64,000 nt of DNA from Onthophagus taurus. Taxonomy: Eukaryota > Arthropoda > Insecta > Coleoptera > Scarabaeidae. Under the pieces are notes generated by a model. It was given only the letters and a program-made list of their open reading frames with translations. It did not search any database and was not told where the DNA came from. Position 1 is the stretch's first letter. Each line of letters begins with the position of its first letter. The stretch covers positions 4,161,501 to 4,225,500 of the forward strand of contig NC_091970.1 in the NCBI RefSeq assembly GCF_036711975.1, written 5' to 3'. This document shows, in pieces, positions 27,893-37,922 of this stretch. Made by a program: the position numbers and the translations under genes.

Positions 27893-29151
27893 TCACTGAG
27901 ACTTTTTGGTCGCTTCATCATACGTTGGGGGGTTTTCCTATAAAAAAAAAGTTCATAAACTACGTTTTTGAGGGGATTCTTAGCTTACGTAATAAGCCGG
28001 GGGTGGCACATAGGCCATCTGAGGTTGGTTAGGATCGTAATACGCTGATTGTGCTGCCTCGGCCGCTTTAGCAAACGCCCCCGGTGTGTTCGGTGTTACT
28101 GTGTGCGAAAGTTAAATAGTTTTTATGTTAAAACAAAAATAACTAACTATTTAGACGGTTAGTACAATAAAATTAATAAAAAAAGTGTGGCTTTAAAGCG
28201 TTTCGCCCCTTTTTTCAACAACCAAAATTAGTTATTAAACAACTCAAGAAAAAGTCGTTTTAATTTGAAAATTTACCTTAATAGTACGTGTTTGAAACGT
28301 ATTTTTGTTGATAAAACGCTAAATTAACACAAAGAAAAAATAAAAAATAAATTTATTTTTGATTTTAATTATTACCTCCTTGTTGTTGATTAATTCCGGG
28401 ATACGGAGGTGGGGCATCGCTCATATAAACGGAGTTTTGAGGGGGGTGATCCGGGAATACGTTCGAAGGGGGAACCCATCCATAATAACCGTTCGGTGGG
28501 GGAGCGTAAGCTGGGGGTGGAGCCGGGTAAGATTGCCCCATTGATGGTACGTAAGGTGGGGGAGCATTTTGACCATTTCTTCTAGCTAATTTTTAAGTTA
28601 AGTTAAAAATCAAATTTTATTTTTCTTATCAACAAACCTAAACTCGCTGCTTTTAACATAGCTTGACCAAATTCAATAGCCCCACCATGTTTAAAAGTTA
28701 ATTTAAACGTTTGCCGTCCTTGCCAATTTCCATTTTGTTGTGCGACAACCATCCCTTTAATAAAATTGGCCCCAAAAACTGGTTGCTCAATCTCAACCTA
28801 CACAACAATTAACTAATTTATAAATCAAATCATCATTAACCCACTTACATTCGACAAAGTTACAAAAGGGAAACTAAAAGAGAGCATTTTATCATCGTTA
28901 CTTGACGAATTAAAAATCATTCGATGTGTTGTTAAATAAATCCTCCCTTTTTTAGTACCCTTAAAAGCCGGGTCGTTGGTTGATTCAAGCCATTCGATCG
29001 TGACCTTGTCCGAGAACACCAAAATACTAAGTAAAAATAGAAAAAAAAATCTTTTAATTAATCTCAATTCTAAGACAATAAATTTTATATCTCACCACTC
29101 CCCGTTATGAATTAGAACCCCCCCGTTGATGTGGGCCGTATTTAACGACAT
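27893..29151 (-). CDS. Wbp2: WW domain-binding protein 2 (WBP2)
   Basis: Six exons: 29096-29151, 28849-29026, 28638-28797, 28376-28585, 27989-28098 and 27893-27937, giving 252 residues with consistent phases. WBP2 is a transcriptional co-activator that binds WW-domain proteins such as YAP/Yorkie and WWOX. The N-terminal GRAM domain includes [33 protein letters not shown] and [17 protein letters not shown]. The C-terminal half is Pro/Tyr/Gly-rich with repeated PPxY-type motifs: [30 protein letters not shown] and the terminal [13 protein letters not shown]. The [16 protein letters not shown] block is also typical. A candidate extra exon (about 28279-28320) that would end the protein early is treated separately. 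Confidence 0.92.
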
Positions 29152-29622
29152 TTTTTAGGCGAGAAACGAATACAATCACTTTAAATTTGCGTAAGATTTC
29201 TGAGAAATGGAATTTTTAACGCAACAAAATGAGTAATGTGTGTACACAAAAGTGACGTTTATGACGTTTCTAATTTCTAACGTCAAAATTAATCATACCA
29301 ACTTAATTTTTTTTTCGATTCTTTTTAATTTATTAATTAATGTTTTATAAACAAATTGTTATTATATTTAAATATTAAATTAAATTTGATGGATGATGAT
29401 AACTAAATTTAAAAAAGGATACATCAAATTTAGTTAAAAATAATTTGTGTGATGCAGGTTGCCTACTTGCGCTTAAAAATTATGATAAAAGATAAAAGAA
29501 TAAATAAGAATGAAAAAAAGAACCAAATAAACTTTATTTCCATTAAAATACATTTAAAAAAAAACACACGGTGTGATTTATAATTAAATTTTAAATCATA
29601 ACCTCAATTTTTTTAATCAAAA
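29152..29622. other. Spacer between SRP68 3' end and WBP2
   Basis: WBP2 promoter side and SRP68 3' UTR, both on the minus strand. AT-rich; nothing further recognised. Confidence 0.4.
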
Positions 29623-31385
29623 TTATTTTTTGCCCCATCCCCAAAGTCCTTTAACAAAACCAGTAAGTCCCGCGCTTTCCTTCTTTTCTTTATCTTCTTC
29701 TTTCTCGGGCATTTTCGGGAATTGTACGTAATTAAATGCTAAATCATAGAATAAAGGTTTAGCCTCAACGGGAACCATCGGAGGTGGTAATTGAACAACA
29801 TTCGGATTTTTAGATAATAATTGCGGGTCTTCGCGGAATTCATCGAGTCTTTCAGCCAAAACTTTTTTACTTTTATATGTTTTCGTTGGAACGGGTGCTG
29901 GGGTTTCATCAGATTTTTCAATTGCCAAATTAGCCATAGCGACGCTTTTTTCTAAAGCCGCGTTTTCATTTAGGTTTGTAACCATCGTTTTTAAAAGTTT
30001 TGTGAAAGTTTTAGTGTTTAATTCTTTAGCCATATTTTCAGATAGATGGAAAACGTAGGATGCTTCTTTCCATCGCCGGAATGTAGCATGGGTTTTGCCC
30101 ATATAATACGCTCTAAGTGCTTTGTACGCAAGTAATTCATCGGTGTATTTTTTTTGAGCTTCTTGCTGATCCTTCAAATTTTCCAACGACATTAATTCGT
30201 TGATTTGTTGAATGATTATGTCAAATAATCGACACACTTCTTGTGAGCGCCGCGTCTGTTGGATCAAAAATAAATTTCTTTGTACTGTTCTTTCGATGCG
30301 GATTGAAAGCAAATAAGAAAGGACTATTTGTTCTTTAGGATCACTACGTACTTCCTCGCGTACCAAAGAAATAATATCGCGTAAATCAATAAATATATCT
30401 TCGATAATTTTTATTTTCCCTTGATTATCTTCAGCACGATCAATCGATTCATCTAATTTCTCAATACTCGCCAAAAATAATCGTACACGCTCATTTTTAA
30501 TCAAAACTTTAGCCCCGTACCAACGAATTTCTTGCAACACTGTAGCTGTTTTTTCCTTCTTTTGAGCAACCAAAGCTTCGAACGTTTCCAAAATCCCTTG
30601 ACTTCGTAACTCTAAAAGATCGACCCCTTTATCTTCACCAATATTATAAGCGCAATAACGCAAACTTGGCGCAATTTCATCAACTTTTTGTTTATACGGG
30701 AGTTGTTCTTCCTCCGATAAAGCTGAAGATAACTTTTCATAAATAACTTGCGCCTTTTTTAAGTTTTCGTTGGCTTTCACCCAAAGTTGGAGCTCAAAAT
30801 GCAACGTTCCGTGCATCCAAGCAACGTAAGCTTGCGCTTCAAGTTTCGTTCGAGCGTCACATCGCTCAACTTTACACAATTCCTCTAATTGCAAAGCATA
30901 ACCGCAAGCTTTTCGTAATTTTTGTATCAAATGAAATTTTTTTCGGGGTTCCGTATTGGCTTCTTGGCGTAATTGCATTGCGTACGCCCAACATCTTTCT
31001 GCAAGAATCAATGGAACGTGTAAATATCTCTCATCGGCTTTGATATTAACAATATGTCCCTCAGTGACATCTTTTTTCTTAAAATGTCTCCGATCACCCT
31101 GCGGCAATTTCAAAACTTTTCTCAACCTCCGTATACGCCTGGAACAATATCCACGATATCTTTGGTAGTCCCCGTGACGTAATCCATGTTGTTGATGTTG
31201 CTCTTTTACCACTTTCAGTACTAAAAGAATTATTAAAGAAAATATGATTTTAAACAGATGTCAAATTTTTAGGTTATGTTTTTTTAAAGGATACTTTCGA
31301 GAGTAAATGGGTTTAACGACTCTGTTTTGATTTCTTGCGGTGGTTCTTCTTGTTGTTTGTTTTGGTCTATCTCAGTTAATACCAT
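29623..31385 (-). CDS. Srp68: Signal recognition particle subunit SRP68
   Basis: Two exons, 31295-31385 and 29623-31220, give 562 residues. SRP68 binds 7SL RNA as a heterodimer with SRP72 and is needed for targeting nascent secretory proteins to the ER. After a Gln/Glu-rich start (MVLTEIDQNKQQEEPPQE), the RNA-binding region has QQHGLRHGDYQRYRGYCSRR and RRLRKVL with dense Arg/Lys, followed by VPLILAERCWAYAMQLRQEA and TPR-like helices. Internal LRYCAYNIGEDKG and the terminal GLTGFVKGLWGWGKK are family hallmarks; the C-terminal part is where SRP72 binds. Slightly shorter than the ~600-627 of other animals. Head-to-head with HADH. Confidence 0.95.
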
Positions 31386-32064
31386 TTTCAGTTAGATTTT
31401 TAAGAAATTTCTCTAAAAATGAAGGTGTACACGATGGCAGGTTATGTGCTGCCACCTAGAGTAAACATGTCACAAATTTATTAAGCACAATTTAATAAAT
31501 TTTATAATTCAAATATAAAATTCGCGTGATGGAGTTATGATTCAGTATTAAGAGAATCGATTATACTTTTTATTATATATGTTAATTTAAGCATTAATTA
31601 ATTGTAAACATTGTAGTTACATCTAGTGAAAGGAAAATTAAGGTTGTCATAAACAACGTTATATGATGTTATATGCAGTTATAGGTCAAAAAAATTAAAT
31701 TATTACTTTTTAGGTTTATTGGTTTATATGCTATTTTTATCATAATTATTGTTATAAATATAAATATACGCTCAAATTAACATGCAAATTTAGTTGCATA
31801 TCGTTAGGATACAAAAATGGAGTCTTACAATTAATCCTTGTAAACATTTTTTGTTATAAATATTTATCCACAATCTTTATAATCCATAAATTGCGTAAAT
31901 CTAACAATGTATAAGATTAAAGTATTAACCTTTACAACAAATTTTTTTATCAGATTTTTTTTATCTCATAAAGTGTATTTTGTACTTTGACCCTAAACCG
32001 GGTGGCCAAATACAGCTACAATTCGTCTTCCACATCATTTTCGTTGCAAATTCTCCATTAAACC
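31386..32064. promoter_or_regulatory. Divergent intergenic region, SRP68 / HADH
   Basis: Divergent start codons are 680 bases apart. CTGCCACCT at 31449-31457 reads AGGTGGCAG on the other strand, a good match to the CTCF core. The remainder is AT-rich. Confidence 0.4.
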
Positions 32065-33805
32065 ATGTCTTTTTCCGTTTTAAAACGTTCGTTTTCAACG
32101 ACCGTTGGTAAAAATGCCATAAAAAATGTTGTGGTGATCGGAGGGGGTTTGATGGGCTCAGGAATAGCTCAGGTAATAATAACAATAACGCTTTAAATTC
32201 ATTTATTTATTTTATTAATAAAAATTTAATAAACAAGGTAACCGCCCAAGCAGGCCAAAATGTAACTTTAGTTGAAGTTAACGGAGATATCCTCAAAAAA
32301 GCTGAATCAAACATTGGAGTTAGTTTGGGGAGAGTTGCTAAGAAGCTTTTTAAAGATAAACCGGCTTCGGAAGCTGAAAAATTCGTAAATGACACCAAAA
32401 GTCGTATTAAAGGCACCACCGATGTTAAATCGGCTGTAACTGATGCTGATTTAGTCGTTGAAGCAATCATTGAAAACATTGATATCAAACATAAACTGTT
32501 TAAAACTTTGGATGAAACCGCTCCAGCAAAAACTTTATTTGCTTCAAACACTTCTTCGTTATCAATCGGTGAAATCGCTTCTGTTACTAACCGAAAGGAC
32601 CGATTCGGAGGATTGCATTTCTTCAACCCCGTTCCGATGATGCGTCTTTTAGAGGTGATTAGAATCCCGGAAACGAGCGATGAAACTTATAAAAGCTTCA
32701 TGGAATGGGGAAAAGCCATCGGAAAAACTTGCGTCACCTGCAAAGATACCCCCGGGTTCATCGTTAACCGCTTATTAGTTCCGTACATGGCCGAAGCTGT
32801 TCGATTATACGAAAGAGGTAAACAAAATTAATTTAAGTAATTAACAAAATTAAATTAAGTTAGTTTTTTGGTGATTTTGAGTGATTTGCATGCTAAAAAT
32901 TATAAATAGTAAGTAGTTGTGAGTAAATCTTTTATTTTTATTGAATCGTAAAAGTTAATTTTGTGATTTTATTGTTTTTAGGGGACGCTTCGGTGAAAGA
33001 TATCGATGTTGCGATGAAGTTAGGGGCCGGATACCCAATGGGGCCTTTAGAACTCGCCGATTACGTCGGGTTGGACACAACTCATTTTATTTTGCAGGGG
33101 TGGCACAAAAAGATGCCGAGCGAAAAACTTTTTAACACATTAAAAACCGTCGAGAAATTGGTTAAAGAGGGGAAATTGGGGGTTAAGTCCGGGGAGGGTT
33201 TTTATAATTACAAAAAATAGTTTAAATTGAATTTGAGGTTAGAAAGAGGTGAGGTTATGTCAAAAATGTATTTTGGCGTTTGTAATTAGTCGTTTTAATG
33301 AAATTGAATTAATTTTATTCATTAAATTAGGTGAATTTCATTCATATTTTAATTTAAAAGTAATAAGAAATTGTTTTAAAGTTTAATTAAATTTAAAATT
33401 ATATCAATTTCACATTTTTTTTTGACAGAGTGATATTTTTGTAACTTTTTTTAATAAAGAATTCTTATTGTAATTTCTTTTTAATTAATTATTATTATTA
33501 GATTGATTTTTGTTTTATTCTTGATGTTTAGATTATTTTAATAAGTAATTTTTTTTTTGATTTTAGGTGATGCTAGTTTTGAAGATATCGATATTGCAAT
33601 GAAATTGGGGGCTGGATACCCAATGGGGCCTTTTGAACTTCAAGATTATACTGGTTTAGATTTAGGCGTTCATATAATGGATGGTTGGGAGAAAAAGTTC
33701 CCGAACGACCCTCTCTTTAAGACATCAGAAACAATGAAAAAACTGGTTAAGGAAGGAAAATTCGGGAGAAAATCCGGCGAAGGTTTTTATAAATACACAA
33801 AATGA
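32065..33805 (+). CDS. Short-chain 3-hydroxyacyl-CoA dehydrogenase (HADH) with alternative last exons
   Basis: Common exons 32065-32172 and 32238-32817 are followed by either exon 3a (32982-33220) or exon 3b (33567-33805). Both 3' exons are 239 bases, start in the same phase and end in their own stop, so each gives a 308-residue enzyme. HADH oxidises L-3-hydroxyacyl-CoA to 3-ketoacyl-CoA in mitochondrial beta-oxidation. The N-terminus ([18 protein letters not shown]) looks like a targeting peptide. The Rossmann NAD site is [32 protein letters not shown] holds the catalytic His-Glu pair, and [11 protein letters not shown] follows. The swapped part is the helical C-terminal domain, [20 protein letters not shown] to SGEGFYxYxK, which forms the dimer and part of the acyl pocket. 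Confidence 0.93.
32982..33220 (+). CDS. HADH alternative last exon 3a
   Basis: Preceded by TGTTTTTAG and read in phase with exon 2. It encodes a 79-residue C-terminal domain containing [15 protein letters not shown] and ending EGFYNYKK. The YVGLDTT string equals the vertebrate HADH form. It has a somewhat higher GC content than exon 3b. Confidence 0.85.
33567..33805 (+). CDS. HADH alternative last exon 3b
   Basis: Preceded by TTGATTTTAG and in the same phase as 3a. The 79 encoded residues are about two-thirds identical to 3a by hand count (53 of 79). Differences cluster in the middle: [20 protein letters not shown] against [20 protein letters not shown]. The equal length and phase make mutually exclusive use the simplest reading. 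Confidence 0.85.
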
Positions 33806-33859
33806 AGTGGATTTAATAAATTCTTATTAAGTTTTTATTTAAGTGAGTAAAAAAAGTTA

Positions 33860-35557
33860 TTAACCCTCTAAATTTTCGATCTTATCGAGGTTATTTTTAT
33901 TTTTTGATCGGTTCAATTTGATTTGAATGTCACCAAATGATTTACCTTTAGTTTCTGGGACAACGCACCAAACGAAAACCATCCCCGCTAAGCAAACTCC
34001 TCCGAAGATCCAAAAAACCGTGTACAACCCCCACATTTCTAAAACTGGTTGATAAAATTTCGAAACAACAAACGACATAGAAACACCGTAAAAAATTATT
34101 AATGTTATAGCAGATTCTTTAATATTAACCGGAAATAATTCACCCATTAAGACATAGGGTAACGAAGAGACTCCAAGCGGAGTGCTTATTAAGAATACGA
34201 TTATCCCCGTTGTGGGGATCCAAGAGATATTCTTTAAATCTGATTTAAGTACATCTTGAATATAAAAATAGATTCCTTCTGATATTAAAGCTAAAGCACA
34301 TCCGAAGGCTGAGATTATTAAAAGTGGTTTACGACCAAGTTTGTCTACGATTGCACTTGCTAAAAAAGCTAAAAAAGAGATTGATTAATTTCATTTATTA
34401 ATATTATTAATAAAATAGGATGTTTTACCTGCAGGGAACTGTATGGCCCCAAAAATAATACTTGAGATTTCCGGAGATATCGAACTGGAACTCGACCCTA
34501 TAATACTTTGCATGTAAGATTCAATAGCAACAGTCCCACTCATACTATGCAATACTTTAACACCTAATTAAATCAAATTAAAAAATTTACGTAAAAAGTA
34601 AATTAACTCAAATGTCACCTGTCATAGTTAATAAACCTTTCCGATATCGAGGATTTCTAAATAACTCCACCATTCCGGATTTATTTCTCATATCCTCATT
34701 AACAACTTTTTCGATTTCATTCATTTTGCGTTCAAGATCATTCTCGTTTAACTCGTCACTCCCCAATATGGCCAAACTTTCTTTCGCCCGATGCTTCTCC
34801 CCAATTTTTAACAAATAATACGGCGATTCCGGCATAAAATAAATCGTACAAAAACAAATTAACGGCATCACACCGCAAATCACGCATAAAACTTGATAGG
34901 AAACGAACGGGCCAAAAGTCAAAACGACAAAGTGCCCCATTAACTTCATTATGGTGAAAGCTGTACCGAGTTTACCGCGAATTTCTTGATCGGCTATTTC
35001 GCTGTTGTATATTGTGACACCCTATAACAAAAATAAGGATGAAAATGATTTTTTTTGTTGTGGGGAAGATTATTTTACCGCTGTTATTGTGCCCGTTGCC
35101 ATTCCGGCGATGAATCTGCTGATGTATAAGATCCAAACTGAGTTTGCTAAGGTGATAGGGATCCAAGGGAGCATGATAAAAATTGATGAGAATAATAATG
35201 AGCGTCTGGGGCCGAATTTTTTGACGAAACTCGCTGAAAATGGGCATGTTACGATCCCTCCGAGGAGGATTATTGAGACAACCCATGAAGCCTCCGCCTA
35301 AAAAATAAGTCATTAATAACTTAAAATGAAATTAAATCATTTACATTTGTGATTTGAACCCCAATCGGTGAATTTTTCGATGTTAACTGAGGTAAAATCG
35401 GTGAAGACCATGTCACATAAGCCGTGTTTGAGCCGATTGTTAAGGAAGCTATAAAAAAAAGTTACCAAAACATTTTTTTTATTACTTTATTGTTTGCTTT
35501 AACCTTACCTGTTAACGCAGCTAAATATTGAACGTACTTTGATTTTTTTATAAACAT
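33860..35557 (-). CDS. Tret1-like MFS sugar transporter with apparent frameshift
   Basis: Exons 35509-35557, 35345-35448, 35079-35297, 34619-35021, 34429-34563 and 33860-34369 encode a sugar-porter MFS protein like facilitated trehalose transporter Tret1. Landmarks are YVQYLAALTASLTIGSNTAY, WSSPILPQL, RFIAGMATGTITAGVTIYNS and EIADQEIRGKLGT. These are followed by FMPESPYYLLKIGE, SAIVDKLGRKPL, PLGVSSLPYVLMGELFPVNI and VPETKGKSFGDIQ, so all family signatures are present. In the last exon the frame changes by one base at a run of five T (minus strand) near 34320, between GRKPL and the following helix. The sequences on both sides are well conserved, so this is either a recent inactivating change or a homopolymer sequencing error. 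Confidence 0.8.
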
Positions 35558-35614
35558 TTTTTTTAATGTAACCCTATAAAACTTTATTGGTAATATTATT
35601 AAAGGGCCGATGAA

Positions 35615-35640
35615 TTAGCTTTTATATACAGTTGGAAGGC
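35615..35640 (-). promoter_or_regulatory. TATA box of the Tret1-like gene
   Basis: The minus strand reads GTATATAAAAGC about 65 bases upstream of the start codon of the Tret1-like transporter, a good TATA match at a plausible distance from a transcription start near 35595. It could also lie upstream of the plus-strand small gene, but its orientation favours the transporter. Confidence 0.5.
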
Positions 35641-35746
35641 ACTTGAATTCGCGGTGTGATTACCACTCGTCGTCATTAAGTCTTTGTTTGTTGAACAATC
35701 AGAAACAATCAGGCCCCAACTAGTTCACAAAAACCACGAATGATAA

Positions 35747-36248
35747 ATGTGGAAAAAATTTAATGGGACGATTTTTTATAAAGGTATTTTTAACGAAATT
35801 TTTTTTAGATTAATCGCGCTGATTTTTTTATCGAAATCGATTACGAAAAGAAGAAATATTTCGTAACAGGTGCATTAAATATCGTTATTTTAACAACTTT
35901 ATTAGATTATGCGAAAATTTTCCATTAATTCAAATTATGAAATTTTTTAAATTTTAACCTAACAATTATGTCATTTTTATGTCAAAATTTGAGAGTTTAT
36001 TTGAATGACACCTTTTTACCTCCGAAGCAAATCTTCAAATATAATCTAAAAGTAATATTTTAAAATAAAAACATTTTTTAAGCTTCTAATTGAAGCTTCC
36101 AAGTTTAATTAAAGTTCCTCTTTAAAAATTAAATATAAAACTTCCTTGATTTTTTTTCCTGATTCCAGAGTTTCCCTTACTTAATCCATCTCCGTTAATC
36201 CACGCTCCGAAGAAGAAAAAAGTCCTGCAATTAATTTTAACTCAATAA
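35747..36248 (+). CDS. Candidate small two-exon gene, 38 codons
   Basis: Exon 1 (35747-35783) starts ATGTGGAAAAAATTTAATGG and ends AAAG before GTATTT. Exon 2 (36169-36248) follows a strong acceptor (TTTTTTTTCCTGATTCCAG) and ends TAA. The phases join to give MWKKFNGTIFYKEFPLLNPS followed by PLIHAPKKKKVLQLILTQ. I do not recognise this peptide. The exon 2 frame has a protein-like composition with a Pro/Leu stretch and a Lys cluster. An overlapping upstream ATG lies five bases before the start. The gene would be divergent from the Tret1-like transporter. Chance is a real alternative for something this short. Confidence 0.3.
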
Positions 36249-36620
36249 AAAGGGATCTCACCGAATTATGTAAGTACTTAGCTTAATTTATCATTTTACT
36301 TAACAATCAAATAACATAACCTCAATTATTTTTTCTTTCTTAACAAAATCATTTTATCTCACTTCTTTAATATTATATCCTTTTAGTACTTCTAACACGA
36401 TAAAAAATTATCAAAATGGTCCAAATTAAAACCGAAATTATTTCTTGAACTAAATTCAAAGTTCTCATACCAAAATGAGCATAACCTCACTTTAATCTGT
36501 CAAAAAAATTTCATTTCAAGAAAAAATTTTAACGTTTAGGTTATTTTAGAGTAAATTAAAACCAATATTAAACAAATATACTCTTTATATTCGAAAATTA
36601 AGATTAAATAATAATAAGTT
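36249..36620. other. Spacer, AT-rich
   Basis: Holds two CATAACCTC-type motifs (near 36316 and 36482). No other feature recognised. Confidence 0.4.
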
Positions 36621-37397
36621 TTAAACAGAATCAATATTAGCCATCGTTTCTTCATACTTTTTTAGTTCTCCTTTATAAAATCGATAAGATTTCAAAATAT
36701 CATTAAACTCTTTGCTAGAAACCGACTTATATTTTTCCTTCAATTCTTCGAGTTCTTTAATTTCATTTTTAACTTTAATTTGTTGTTTTACGATTTCATC
36801 GAGTAGTTTTTGATAGGCATGTTTCGCCATAGATTCCTCGGTGAAAACGGCAGTGCCAATTTGCTGCTGTAAAATCTCCACCTTCAACTCTAAACTTAAA
36901 AATTGCAATTTGCTATGTTCGATTTTACTGTTGATTAAATCCTTGGAATCGTTTAGTCGTATTTTTAAGATTTCCTCCAACATCTTATGATAACCAATAA
37001 GATTTTCGTAATACTTTTTTTGTATTTCATCTAACTCTAATTTTAATTTTAGTAATTCCGATTCTTGTTTGCTGGGTTTCGTAAAGTTAAAATCTTCGTT
37101 AAATTCTTCATGTTTTAAATCGGGTTCTTTTGATAATTTCGAATGGACTAATCTGTGAAGTTTTTGTTGCTCGTTGATTGGTAAGTTTTCCGGTTTTAAG
37201 GATAATCCCAACACGTTATCGTCGTTTAACTTCATAGAAGGGGAAACTTCTTTTGAGTAAATTAAGTAATCGACTTTATTTTTTAGATTGGGATCTAAAG
37301 CGCACTCATCAACTAACTGTAATATTCTTTTATACTTAGCTAATTCAGCTCGTTTCATAGAGATTTTTTGGAAAATCTCGCCCGGTAAATTTTCCAT
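36621..37397 (-). CDS. Coiled-coil protein, possibly HAUS4-like augmin subunit
   Basis: A single open frame of 258 residues starting MENLPGEIFQKISMKRAELA. Nearly the whole protein is predicted helical and charged, with heptad-like Leu spacing, notably from residue ~110 to the end (SELLKLKLELDEIQKKYYEN and KVKNEIKELEELKEKYKSVS). The middle block (MLEEILKIRLNDSK, LQFLSLELKVEILQQQIGTA, TEESMAKHAYQKLLDEI, LKSYRFYKGELKKYEETM) resembles the C-terminal half of HAUS4, an augmin subunit for spindle microtubule branching. Coiled coils give false resemblance easily, so the call is weak; the gene itself looks real. Between it and gawky a run of 15 T lies near 37420. Confidence 0.6.
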   Translation of the reverse strand: MENLPGEIFQKISMKRAELAKYKRILQLVDECALDPNLKNKVDYLIYSKEVSPSMKLNDDNVLGLSLKPENLPINEQQKLHRLVHSKLSKEPDLKHEEFNEDFNFTKPSKQESELLKLKLELDEIQKKYYENLIGYHKMLEEILKIRLNDSKDLINSKIEHSKLQFLSLELKVEILQQQIGTAVFTEESMAKHAYQKLLDEIVKQQIKVKNEIKELEELKEKYKSVSSKEFNDILKSYRFYKGELKKYEETMANIDSV

Positions 37398-37762
37398 TTT
37401 ATAACCACAATGACCAGGGTTTTTTTTTTTTTTTTGTGGTTTTTACCCACAATGCATTCCATTTATCTGTCAACCAAAAAAATATAAATTAAATTATTAT
37501 ATTTATAAAATAATTTTCTTAAAATATAATCTTTTTATTTATATTAATTAATAACAAATTAATATATTAAATAATTAATTTTTTTTAAGTATTCATTTGG
37601 TAGATTTGGCGTTTAATAGACACATCAATTTTTTTTTATAAAAGTTAATTAAGAGTTAGTTAATTAATATTTATTTTTGTTTCTTTTTCTTTATTAAAAG
37701 ACATAAAAGAATTCATTTTAAATTCTAAATTTTCAAATAAGATTCGAAACGGAAACAATCCG

Positions 37763-37922
37763 GATGCGCGGTACATGTTGCGTAGAAAACAGTCGAGCAG
37801 CGGTATTCACAATGGCGTATGGTCGCATACGTTTAGTTATATGACTTGAATTTCATCTGAATCTGTGTGATTTTTGCAGTGATATTTGTGCGAATTTTTA
37901 TCCAAAAGACTTTCTCAGTATA
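37763..37922 (+). promoter_or_regulatory. gw: Candidate 5' non-coding exon of gawky
   Basis: A locally GC- and CpG-richer stretch ends in TATAG followed by the donor GTGAGT at 37923. It contains a ten-codon upstream frame (37812-37844) with strong ATG context (CACAATGG). The next convincing plus-strand coding exon is gawky at 41700. The start of the exon is arbitrary. Assignment to gawky is by position. Confidence 0.4.
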
